The notes beneath the pieces were generated by a model, which saw only the letters and a program-made list of their open reading frames with translations, was not told where the DNA came from and searched no databases. DNA of 64,000 nt from assembly GCA_000310025.1 (NCBI GenBank), contig FN648365.1:212880-276879 (forward strand), read 5' to 3'. The stretch comes from Ectocarpus siliculosus. Taxonomy: Eukaryota; Sar; Phaeophyceae; Ectocarpales; Ectocarpaceae. Both the position numbers and the translations under genes were made by a program. Positions 45,922 to 57,000 of this stretch are shown here, piece by piece. The first letter of the stretch is position 1, and every line of letters starts with the position of its first letter.

Positions 45922-48748
45922 AGGCTAGAGAACGCGAGCCCCGCCTTATCCGAACAGTCTGTCCGTTCCTCTCTCGCCGCCGCCATGCCTGCAGCAACGG
46001 TGATATCACGGATACAGTTTGTGTTAGCCATTCTCTCGTGTGCGTTGCAGCTGCCAACATTCGAAAAAAAACGTTTCACCAAGAATAACTTCCGCAACCA
46101 TCACCGACAAGTTCATCACCGCGTTACTGTAATATACAGCCCCACTTCCTGGCGGTAGGTTTGGGGTGATGAGTGTTTATCCTCTCCCTCTCTCGGCCAC
46201 CGCACATCCACCCGTTATTCTTCTGGAAGGCTTCACACACATACATGATGTTTCGGTCGGCGTTTCAACCATGCTGCTTTTAATGATGGAACGCGGTGTC
46301 TGGGATGTCAGTAGCCACCTAATTCGTGGTCGGAGGTCATGGCCGACGGAAGGTCCCGCCGCCCCTCAGGTCAGGTCTACATTCTCTTGAAGGAATGTGT
46401 GGGCAATGGCATGGCCGGTACAACCCCGGCCGTGGATACCTACCGGCCTAGCAAGGGTACACGATTAGAACTGTTCGATCTAGGACTTCATATGTGATCT
46501 TGTATCTTCGTTTGGTGTTAATATGTTTTGTGTCGCGCGCCGAGCGGGGGCGATGGGCTCTAATGAGCACTCTTGCTCGTCCAATGTGTCGCCGGCGATG
46601 TCTCACTGTCTAGGGCCCTCTGTTTTTTCTCGGTTCTACTAGAAGCAGAAGGTGGGATGGGCTACCCCGCCAGAATGTGACCCAGGTGGAGGCACGCACG
46701 GTACGATAGATGCGAGAGTAGTCGTCATGGGGATGAAGCACCAGAGGGAGTATGCTGTTTGTAGAGCAGAAAAAAATGGGAAATGGTCGACGCTATGATC
46801 CCGCGTGCACAAGTGTGGACGATTTGTTGCGTAGTGCGTGCCGCAAACGACACGAGGTATCACACCCACCCAGGAAAAGACACCCACCCAATACGACACC
46901 CGGTGCCCATAGTTTTGGATCTCAAACGAGGAGTCGAAGTACCACCCGGGTTACGCAAGATATCGCACCCCCTAAGGTCAGGACGCATGTAGTCACGCAC
47001 CCCATGATATGCCTCACCCCGGTGATGACAATCACCATACAGTGGTCCACGATGGCATACCAGATGGCCCAGCAGGGTGAGCCACACCCCGTACTTCATG
47101 CAAACAAACAATTTATGGTGTCTCCCCCGCCTTCTTGGCGTACTCTCTTTTGTACCAGGCGGTATGTTTCGCTACATGGCAGCATTATACTTCTTTCGCT
47201 GTTGTCGAGAGAGCGCTGTTGGTTTTCATCGCCCAGGCAGTGGTGTCAGTGCTATCACCCCCGCTCACTACCACAGCAGCACATACAGGGGTATCACACG
47301 CCCTCAGCACCACACCCCTTGCACGTGTGGCCGCAGCCACGGTAGGTAGTTATTTGCAGGCAGTGCTAAGACACACACCCTAGCTTCCACACAACTTCGG
47401 TCCCTGTAAGTGTGCGGCAGTGGTACCTCACACCCTCCCGCGCGCTGTGCTTCATCACCCGGAATACACAAGATAGCACACCTCCCACAGAATCCAACAC
47501 CCGGTGGTACGTGTCCTAAACGCCAAAATGTTATCCATGGGGTGTGTTACCTTGTGTCGAATACGAGAAATTCGGCGACAAGAGGCGAAACAAAACGCCG
47601 TTGTTCTTCCCCAGCCCACCTTGTACTCATTGAGATACCCTTGGTCCTGCCGGAAGTTACTAAAGAGCGAAGGTTGTTGTCCTCAACACCCGGTGCAAGT
47701 CGACCAATCATCGAAAATCCATGTTTGGTTCGAAGTTGTCGCGCGCATTTTTCGGCAGGGAGAAAAGCGAGGGCGCAATTGCTGCCAAACCCGACTCCGG
47801 CCACACCACGAGTGTTGCTCTGTCCGACTCCATTCACCTATCACCACCTTTGCAACACGTGTTTCTGAACGTGCGGTGTCTTGCAGCCGCAGGGTTCCCG
47901 TACGCTCCTTTCGGTACTCTTGAAAACCCGTATATGAAATCGGAGTGTTTCCTATTTGTTTCGCCAAGCATGATCCTCGGTTCATTCTCGGCTTCTACTT
48001 TTTGGTCTTGTGCTAATTGTATTCGACAACAGATGGGTCCCTACACGCTGTTGTTATTAGTCATCGAAGTGGCAGGAAGCCGCAAACGTGACGTGAACCC
48101 ACTGTTCGTGTGTACCTGGCACCAGAAAGCATGATCCCACCTTGGGAGGGTCAGACGGAGGACGTCCTGAAAAGATGCAACACCTCTTGTGAACGGCTGT
48201 CGAAGGTGTCGTCGGAACGCATCATCTTTTTCACTGCCGCGATGTTCGCTCGACGCTATTCTTGTACGATGGATATGTGGAATGTGTGCCCAAGGTGGAG
48301 CGCTAGCGCTAGCTTCTACGATGGTCGTTCACGATCTCATGGAGTCCTCGGATACACCATACAGCATAGTGTGCAGGACGACAGGGGTAAAACCCATGGG
48401 CGAAATCTTCGCACGAATTCTTGCTTTTGCTCACATGGACTTAACATTTCTCGGCCCCTACACATCCCACAGCAGTCACCACAGGCTTCAAGGACGCCTA
48501 CGGGTGTGATGCGTACAGCCTGCCAGGTATCGTAGCGATCCGTTCATCAAGGAGGTAGCATGCTGTGATGATTTGGTGAGAGGTCTTCCTTTCGTGGAGA
48601 TTTCGCACGGGTGTGAAAAATCCGTCGAGCCAGTTCTAGTGAACCATAGTAGTCAGCCTTAGAGAAAGGGCGCAACTTTTCGCGCGCACCTAGGTACCGG
48701 GAGTACCGAATCCAAGAAAGAATTAAAAAAAAAAACAGATGTTTGTTG
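45922..48748. other. No supportable gene; CACCC-rich zone
   Basis: From about 46855 to 47700 short CACACCC / CACCCGG / CACCCC motifs recur at irregular 20-60 base intervals, giving the zone an unusual C/A-rich plus strand. Several medium frames there conflict and lack domains. Confidence 0.35.
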
Positions 48749-49757
48749 TAGGGTAGTGCACGGAGTAGAACCGCTCCGAGGAGCTTTTTGTTTTTTTTCT
48801 GGTTCCACGGAGCGGCGCGGAGCGGTGTTTTTCATTTGAAAATATCACGGAGCGGTGCGGAGCGGTTTATCCGAGGGCAAAGGTCTCACGGAGCGGAGCG
48901 TTGTTTTCATGTCACGGAGCGGAGCGAAGCGCTTTATCCGTAGTGCGGTTTTTCACGGAGCGGTTTTGTTTACGCCGTGGCACAAACCGCGCGAAACCGT
49001 GGCCTTGAGGACGGTTTTCCGTCAGAAATGAACGTCGAAACCGCACGGATATCCGTACAAAATCGACGGAGTACCGTCTGCAATTTCGTGAAAAACGTTG
49101 GGTTCGGCACACCGAAAACCGATGTTTCCGCACGGCGTGCTGTGGTTGGAGGCCGTCATCGCCGCTAGGACAGCCCAAACAGACCAAAAAGCTGTCATCC
49201 ATTATTCAACCATTCAGAAAGGAACCGTTCCTCACATCGATACCTCCTCGACTCCTACGTTCCTGCAACAAGAACCACCAGCACCACCACCAGCACCACA
49301 AGGAGGGCGGTCGCCAGAAAGAAAGACGGCCGCCAGCGTCGGGCGTCGACTCCATCAGAGATAGGCACGGACTGCTGTGTGTGTGCTTTATTATTAAATA
49401 GCATCGACCGCGCTAACCGGCTGACGAATGAAAAGAGTGTGTTTGTGGCGCGGACTGCTGTGTGTGAAAGCACGTTTATTATGCTATTATGTTACTGTTG
49501 TGTAGCTGCCGTGAAAATGGAACAGAAGAAAATAAAAAATGCCGTGACTCCGTTGGAAACTGTGACTGTATTACCGTTTGTTCCGTTCTTGTGTGATGGA
49601 GTAGCTCAAACCGCTCCATGAAAAAAACACTGTAAGCATATTTTTGGGAAGTCCCACGGAGCGGAGCGGTTCGTCCGAGGGCAAAATTCTCCCGGAGCGG
49701 AGCGGTTTTTCTCAAGGGAAAATCTCACGGAGCGGAGCGGCTCCGTGAACTACCCTG
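48749..49757. mobile_element. hAT-like non-autonomous DNA transposon
   Basis: The ends are inverted: TAGGGTAGTGCACGGAG at 48749 and, on the other strand, CAGGGTAGTTCACGGAG from 49757 inward. YAGGG ends fit hAT elements. The 8 bases outside (GTTTGTTG left, GTTTTCTG right) agree at six of eight positions, consistent with an aged 8-bp target duplication. Both subterminal zones (48770-48970 and 49610-49745) are packed with CGGAGCGG motifs, the kind of repeat that hAT transposases bind. There is no transposase; the 640-base core has no convincing frame. It would need a transposase from elsewhere. Confidence 0.75.
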
Positions 49758-50568
49758 GTTTTCTGTTTTTCCTTGTAATCATATGCAATCAAGTGCACGT
49801 CGAACCTGTTTAATTAACCGGCTACAAAGATGCTGTGAGGCACAAAAATACACCTTTGTCTACATGCCGGTGCTTCAAGAATGTGCCGAAAGAAACACAC
49901 ACAACAACCATCATCGTGCACATCATCTACACCCACGTCCTCCACCGAAATTTCAGTGAAACTACAAAAAAGCTCAGAGAATGTAGCACCATCACGCCTC
50001 TGCGCGCGTGAACGAAGAACCCCAATGCTGACCGGAAGCCGCGGAACATGTTTGTTTGTTTCTCATCATGTACTGTAGGAGCTCGCAAGTACGCTGAGAG
50101 TGTTCGCCTACCGTTCCGCCCTGCATTTTTTGCCGACATTCTCGCACGCAAATCTGCCAACCCCAACCCTAACCCTGCGGCAACAACCCGAAGAGAACAC
50201 CGTTTCGGGGTGCGTTTACACCCCCTCGAACCTCCGCCCGACTCCTCTCCTTGTCCCCATCCTCCTCTTTGTCCTTCCTCGTCTTCTTCCCCCTCCTCCC
50301 CCCCCTTTTCCTCACTGCCTCTCCCTCTCCGAGTTTACTTCTTCTAGTGTGAACCATTAATGGGCTTGTCTTGCGCTACAACAATGTAGCTGCTGCTGCT
50401 GGGCATGGGTGTGCAGTTGCTCCTCGCTTAACGCTGCTGGCAGCGGGCAACGGGCTCTAAACAGCGCTCCTGAGACTCCTCTTACGATGTGTGTATTTGG
50501 CCGCCGTTAGGCTATAATACTACAGCGAGAGATGCCGAAGCAAACGCTTACCGCAGGACTTGACTCAC
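49758..50568. other. No supportable gene
   Basis: It contains a short telomere-like AACCCCAACCCTAACCCT at 50159-50176 and a C/T-rich tract at 50220-50330 (purine-rich on minus). Later exons of the candidate at 50569-50731 could lie here. Confidence 0.35.
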
Positions 50569-50731
50569 CAAGTACAGGGTAGAGGGAGGTAGACAGCGGG
50601 AGCGCCGCGGTGACTCGTCCTCGATCCGCCGAGACTGCCTCGCTGCACAGCTCTTCTTGTTGCATGTGTGAGTCGGTTTGGGGATATTTTTGTGGCACGG
50701 TGATGATGGTGTTCACCATGTCAAAATCCAT
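50569..50731 (-). CDS. Possible first exon, unknown product
   Basis: ATG at 50731 opens MDFDMVNTIITVPQKYPQTD and continues for 54 codons to a strong GTGAGT donor after 50569. The composition looks coding. No following exon was joined; no family recognised. Confidence 0.3.
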
Positions 50732-53700
50732 CCGTTTTGTTGCCCCTCTTTCTCTGCAGTAGATGGTGGGCTGCTGTGAGTGGCAGACCGCGGTATACCC
50801 TGTATCGTCTTCTGAGGCAGAGAGCAGAGAGCGGAGCAGAGAGCAGCAGGTGTAAGTGATATGGTGACATCTGCAGCATGCTTCCCTTCATTTTTTGTCC
50901 GGGCGGCCGGACTGCTGACTTCCGCCAATCAACACTCACCGCACTCTGCACCCAGACACTCGATCTGTACTCCGAGTTTTCTAGGAAATACAAGTACATA
51001 CTCCGGCCGCGGGGGGCTATCGGCCCCCACGGCCTCAGTCCTCAGTCCTCAGCCATGCGTACTTGTTTTTATGCCGTAAGCTGAATGTCAAGGGATCGTG
51101 TGGTGGGTTCTATTTTGTATGTACAAGTATATTGTGGACCTGAACGGTCGAAAGTCCGTCTACTACTGACGCTACCGAGCATGTTCTACCGCAGTAGACT
51201 GTAGGGGATTGCTGACAGAACTAATCTCACACCGCGATGGCTTTTGTTTCCTGGAGTTCAATGGGATGATGGTAAATTTGATTTTAAGATGGTAATGGGA
51301 GGACGGTAGGTGGTGGGATGGTAGGAGATGTTTTGGTTCCCATCGCCAAATTATTCTATCCATCGGATAATCGTAATACCACCGCTTCCCAGCTATAACT
51401 TCTCACGAAGCTCCGATCCCACCCACACTCCCACAAAGCGCATCCCATCTCACAGCCACCACCGCTGCCACCAATATGACACCCATAATCCCATCTAAAG
51501 ACCAGCCAGCCGGATATCATGTATGTATAGGTCTAACTCCCCGTCCGTAGCTATTATTCTCAAACATCCTACCCACCCCCCGTTGCACCAGTTGGCACCC
51601 CCCCCGTCGCCTACGACTCGGCCCCTACTGCAGTACCGCTGCTGCGTGTGTGGCGGACGCGAAGCCACACAGCGGTACCAACAGCAGTAGTGACGTATTG
51701 GCATGACTGTCGCTCTGTATTTATTTACTTATTTTTTTGTTCACGTGGTTGGGTTGCATGCCAGATAGTAGGTGATCTCTCTGTCTGTCCTGATGTTGTA
51801 CGAAACATTGATGGTGGGAAAGATCAATGTCTTCTTTGGGTCGTCGCCGCCCAGCAGCTGTTGGGATATTAAGTACAGGGAACTCGACCTGGAAAATGCC
51901 TGGGGTTAATCTCTGTTCCTCCCTGGTCCCTGAAATCTCCGGGGTGAATCTCTATCCATCCCCCCTGCTGGGGCGCCGCCTCTTTCGTGCAGTTCCGCCC
52001 AAAGCCAAGGCAATATACTAATCGCTGCTATTCAGAGAGGTTAAACGTCGGTCGAAACGAAAAATAGCAGTGGTTTGACTCCGAGAATACCGAGAAAAAA
52101 CTGTTCCGAGAAAAATTGTTCCGAGAAAAACTGTTCGTGTCAGAAACACGATGATGTCGATGGAACCATGCATAGCACACAAACCGTGGTCGAGATGCTA
52201 CCGCCGTCCAGCGTAACCTTACGACGATTGCGCCACTACGAGACCACCCGTTGGAGACCTCTTCACCGTGTGTGGCGTTGGAGATGGTTGGGATTGGATA
52301 TTATGAACTTAGCGACTAACATGTTACCGTTCCCCCCTCTCCTATCGAAACGTCAACATGGTGTCATCGCCTTGTACTGGCCAACGAACTTTATAGTACA
52401 TGCAACGTCTATAGATCTTGTCGCGAACCACCAAAAAGCTCCGTGCTCCATCCAACCCACCTAAGCTGGCACCCTCAAGTACAACGTGGTCATAAGCTGG
52501 CACCCTCAAGTCCGACGTTTCGGGTCCAATCAACCTCCAATGCAGCACCCAGCGACCAGCACCCTTCACATCGACCAAATCATTCCACCCTAAGAAAAAC
52601 TACACACGAACTTCCTTCCCACCAACACTGCACTGGCTCCTACCCCGGCTGCTTTTGTCGCGAAATCAAGACCAAACGATCGCAACATTGAACCGACACC
52701 ATTCGACGCGCGATCGTAGTTAATTCCCAAGTTTATACATGCGACAGATAAAGAGTGCATGCACTTCGACTTTCTTGCGTCTACATGTCGCACAAATGAA
52801 AAACGCCGAAGCAAACCTCACAGACATTGCCCCATTTCAACAGCAAAACCTCTGAATTCTAGCATACTCGAGACAAGAATTATTGAGAAAACGTCCCTGC
52901 TGACCCAGGTCTTACCAATCCACCACCCTGAAAATATTAGTATACCACATGACACCGAGCCCGACGCGATTTCACAGCCCTCTAAACCTCAACGCTGGGT
53001 TTTCAAGCTGCCGTACACAAACCCAGGTGTTATTAGCCCATCCCAAGCCAAGGCCGCGAACGGATACCATTGTTCTAGCGCATGGATCCCCATACCCGAC
53101 AAAAAAACAAGAAACTAAACTTGACCGTCTGTTCGTCATCGAGGAACACTTGAGAGCATCTTTGCCGTTCTTTGGTTGTGTGCACAAATTTTCACAGCAA
53201 CAGCAACGTTCGGATCAACATGAATGTAGCACGGTTACATGCTGATCCAGCACCAACAACCGCACCAGGATGCAGTTACCACACCGGCAAGAAGCAGATC
53301 TCAGAATCCGCTACGCTGATGCTTTTCTTGGACCCACCACACTTACCTTAGACTACGCTGGTTGTACGGCAGCACCTATCGTGCTATCTACATATGCATA
53401 CCTGAACACCAAACGCACCACCAACACAAGCAAAATCTGATGGCGACCTCTCCGGAACCCTCCCAACACGAAGCATGTTCGAGCCGTGCTTCTGTCATAC
53501 ACCCCCGGCCACACCCAGCAACACAGGCTGCGGTGGCGCTACCGCCACGACAACACCAATCTCCAAAAGTTCAAAGGAAAGCGTACCCGACTCACAGATA
53601 TGACAAAGGCTGCAAAGGCTAAAAAACAATAGCAACACACGTTTCGTTTAGACTTCCCACCGCCGGCAGCCGATGTAAACAACGCTTTTCTGTTCGGCTA

Positions 53701-54006
53701 GCTGTCTCCTCTATCGCGGTTTCCCAAAATCGTTTGATCCCTCTTGCCCTCTAACCTCCACCAATGAACGAAAAAGAACTATAAACCGCTCCATCAAACA
53801 TGCGACCCGACAATAACTACAAAATCAACCGCATGGAGAGGGCAGCAGTGTTAAAAGGCCTCCGTTGCTCTGTCTCAGAGCATTTCTGCACTTGGCCTGT
53901 CCAACACAGCTGTAGCACACTAGCCTTTAACCAAGTCGGCAAAGCGAGCGTCGCCAAGCTCAATAAAACGCTGTCTTCATTTCAGTCCTCCCGAAGTTCG
54001 GTAACA
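50732..54006. other. No supportable gene; short repeats
   Basis: It includes three 17-bp CCGAGAAAAA-type units at 52080-52134 and two AAGCTGGCACCCTCAAGT copies at 52463-52480 and 52494-52511. From 52750 to 53640 it is A/C-rich, with a 119-codon plus frame (HPENISIPHDTEPDAISQPS) that may be an old element fragment. The 3' untranslated region of the CRAL-TRIO gene lies at the right edge. Confidence 0.35.
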
Positions 54007-54075
54007 GTATCAGGAAGCTTTCTGCATGCTTTGACCACTCGGTTGTATCAGGAAGCTTTCTGCATGCTTTGACCA
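54007..54075. repeat. 38-bp period duplication across the CRAL-TRIO stop codon
   Basis: Thirty-one bases beginning GTATCAGGAAGCTTTCTGCA occur at 54007-54037 and 54045-54075. The right copy holds the last codons and stop of the CRAL-TRIO gene (minus strand); the left copy repeats them just beyond the stop. Confidence 0.95.
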
Positions 54076-57000
54076 TTCTCCGCCAGCACCTTTTCCACGT
54101 GGGCCAGCATCGCCAGTTCTTGCGGAGAGCTTCCCAACGCCACCTTCAGGGGGTAAACGAAAAGCATCAACGAGGCAAAACATGGGTCAACAGCAGCTTT
54201 TCATGTTCGAGAACACACTCCGCGAAATAAGCCCGGGCAGGTCCCTGGGGGGGACTCTGGAGGGCCATGTGCTGGGTCTTATTTTAATCCAGTCACCGCG
54301 TTGTTTCTCTGCCCCGGGTGTTTCAAATACAGCGCGGGTTTCTTTTTCGTCCTTGGGAACACCGGAAACAGCACAAAAAAAAAAGCAGCACGAAGCAACG
54401 GCGGCAGTGGCACAACGATCCTGTTGCCCTCACCTCTCCCGCCCAACCGTAATGCAGAGGAAGGTGCTCGGATGGAATGACCTTTAGCATCTCCTCTCCC
54501 ACGTTGGCGACGGGCAGCAGGTCGATCTTTTTCTTGGTCGCCTCGTTCAGCATCGGTTTCACTAGCGCGAACACCGAGTTGAAGAACGACGGCGCATTCA
54601 GGATCATAATCTGCGAACACAGTAGCAGAGCGTGACGAAAGCGGCCAATAATGGAGGCGCATCAATATTTAAAGTTGCTGCTTTACCACACGGCATCAGT
54701 TTCCGGCGTCGACGGATCCCCTGGCAGCGATTTATTGTACCACTAAAAAACTCCAGCATATTTGACAAACAAAAAAACCGTCTTGAAGATAGAATCTACG
54801 ACTGGGCGGCGACGCACCATACGATGTAGAGTGGTTGAAAAAAAATGGGTCACGGAAGAACAAAAACACGGGTATAGCCCATGGGAAAATCCGGTCGTCC
54901 CGGTGGTCTAGTTGGTATTCGCGAAACCTTCTAGAAGTAGTCAGGTCAGGGGTTCGAATCCCGGCGTAAGCGAGCTTTTCTTGCAAAGTGAGTTTCTCTC
55001 GCTTCCGCTCCTGGCCTGAGGGAAGAGAGTGCTGAACTCTTCTCGCCTTACAAAACGAAGGCACGTACCGCAGGAGAGGGACTCTTCTGTGTGACCACGG
55101 GTAGGAGTAAACGGCACTAGTGCTGTGAGCGCTGCTTTGAAGTGACGACAAAAAAAAAAAATATATATATATATATATAGGCACGAGAAAAGGAGGCGAC
55201 ACAAACGAGGCTACAACCAACGTCCCTACAACATATTTCAAGCGATTCATGACCCTCGTCATTCAACGTCGAGCACGCAGTAGGCGCCTACCGCAAGGTC
55301 TCGCCTCTCTAGTGACGAGCCACGATGCGGTGTCAAATCAGGTATCCTGTGGTCCTGTTCACGTCTTTGATGCTATCGCGACGAGCGCGTTCCACAACGC
55401 TTTCCCTCGTTAACAAGCAAGTCGAACATGTTACACTCACGAGCAAGCGTCTGCTTATTCTCTTGTCCCTCTGGGAGTTGAATCCGCTCCCTTCCCTTCA
55501 CCCAAAGGTTCAACATGTGCGGTTAGATCACAGGGTCCAGAGGGTTCCACACTGCTACTGCATGGACGACCACGTAGTAGGTAGAGCGACCCGTCGCGGT
55601 GCACACAAGACACATCAAGGTTCACCTTGAACGAGCGCTGCGGATAGTGCCTCGACATCATGCCGACGCTGGTCTTGAGAAACGCCAACGACTCGCCGAC
55701 GAGGTCCCTGAACCTCACCCCAGCCAAGTCGATCACAATTGTGATGCGCTGGCTTTGCCTGGGCTGGAGCACCTGTGGCAAACCGTACGGAAAACATGAC
55801 AACAGAAACAAAACAATACTGAAAATGCAACCAAGGCATGAGGCGGGTCGCAGAACAATCGCAGGGCACAATACGCACGACATCCAACAAAGAAAAAGGC
55901 TCTTGTGCAGGACTCAGTCCGCCATCCTGTCACCTTCCACAAGAACTCCATGCAGTACACGTAGTGGTCCAGCAGTTCCGACTTTGTGATGCCCAGCCTC
56001 TTGAGCTCAGCAATGTCAGACATGCCGGGTCTCTCGTAGTAAGTCACCCGCCCATCCTTGTCCGGGAGGTGAAAGCAGTGGGCGTACTTGCTCTTTATTA
56101 GCGCAAACCTGTTGTTGCGGGAGTTTCGGAGAGGACGGCAATGCTGGGGCTGAGAAAAAAGGGGTTCCTTGTACACGCACTGGTCGTGTAGATATACGAA
56201 AACGCTAGAGGTTAGGTCAGTCAATAATGGAGCGACCAAAGGGTTGCACGACTAGGCAGAGTTGTACGTGCAGCACACACCAACAGACCAAAGGCATGAG
56301 ATGAACTTCCCAAGGTACTACGACTTGCTTTCTCCATCCGATCCCATCGATCATGTCGCCACCATTTCGCCGGAAAAAGGGCGAGGGGACCGTAACTGAG
56401 ACAGCGCTTCCAAATGTACACGCGAAGGCCTTGAACAGCACTCATGTGCCGTCGAGCCATGGTGAGTCCCTGACTGGAACCGATGAGATCACAAAAACGA
56501 AAAACAATGACAACATCCTTCCCAAGAGAACAACATACTACTCGAGAGCAATCCTCGTTACGACCACCGCTCAAAGAATCTACGTCGTTCTAGTATATCG
56601 AGGCAGGGCTTACCACAGAAGCACACTTTCTTGGACGGGTGCCTTGGATAATCATAAAATAAATCTAAATACAGGCATTACACCGCAGTCTTCGACATGC
56701 GTATTGTATTGACGGAGTTACAGCACGTGATCATCCCCCCCCTCCCCTCGACTGCTGTGTGCTGCATCCAATCCAACACCCTCGTATGCGGCATGAGGAA
56801 CGTGGCAAATTTGGATGCTTGAAGTGCGGTGTATTCCCCTAAGACTTGAGGTATTCCTAAATAGGAGGTCAAGGCTACAATAGCAGCTCCTCCGCCATCG
56901 AAGAAAATTAGTGCCCAAGTAAAATCTTTTCTCTCTGCGGGCAAAGCCACATCTTGGAAAGCGATGGCAGGAGTGTATCTCACCATGTTGTGCCAAACGG

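Noticed and set aside
47410-48535. Several 130-150 codon plus-strand frames
   Set aside because: They overlap in different frames, lack domains and follow the C/A-rich composition of the zone.
50159-50176. Telomere repeat
   Set aside because: Only about three CCCTAA-like units; far too short for a telomere or clear interstitial array.
54893-54965. A tRNA gene
   Set aside because: A- and B-boxes are present, but the anticodon arm and acceptor stem do not form and a SINE body and A-tail follow.
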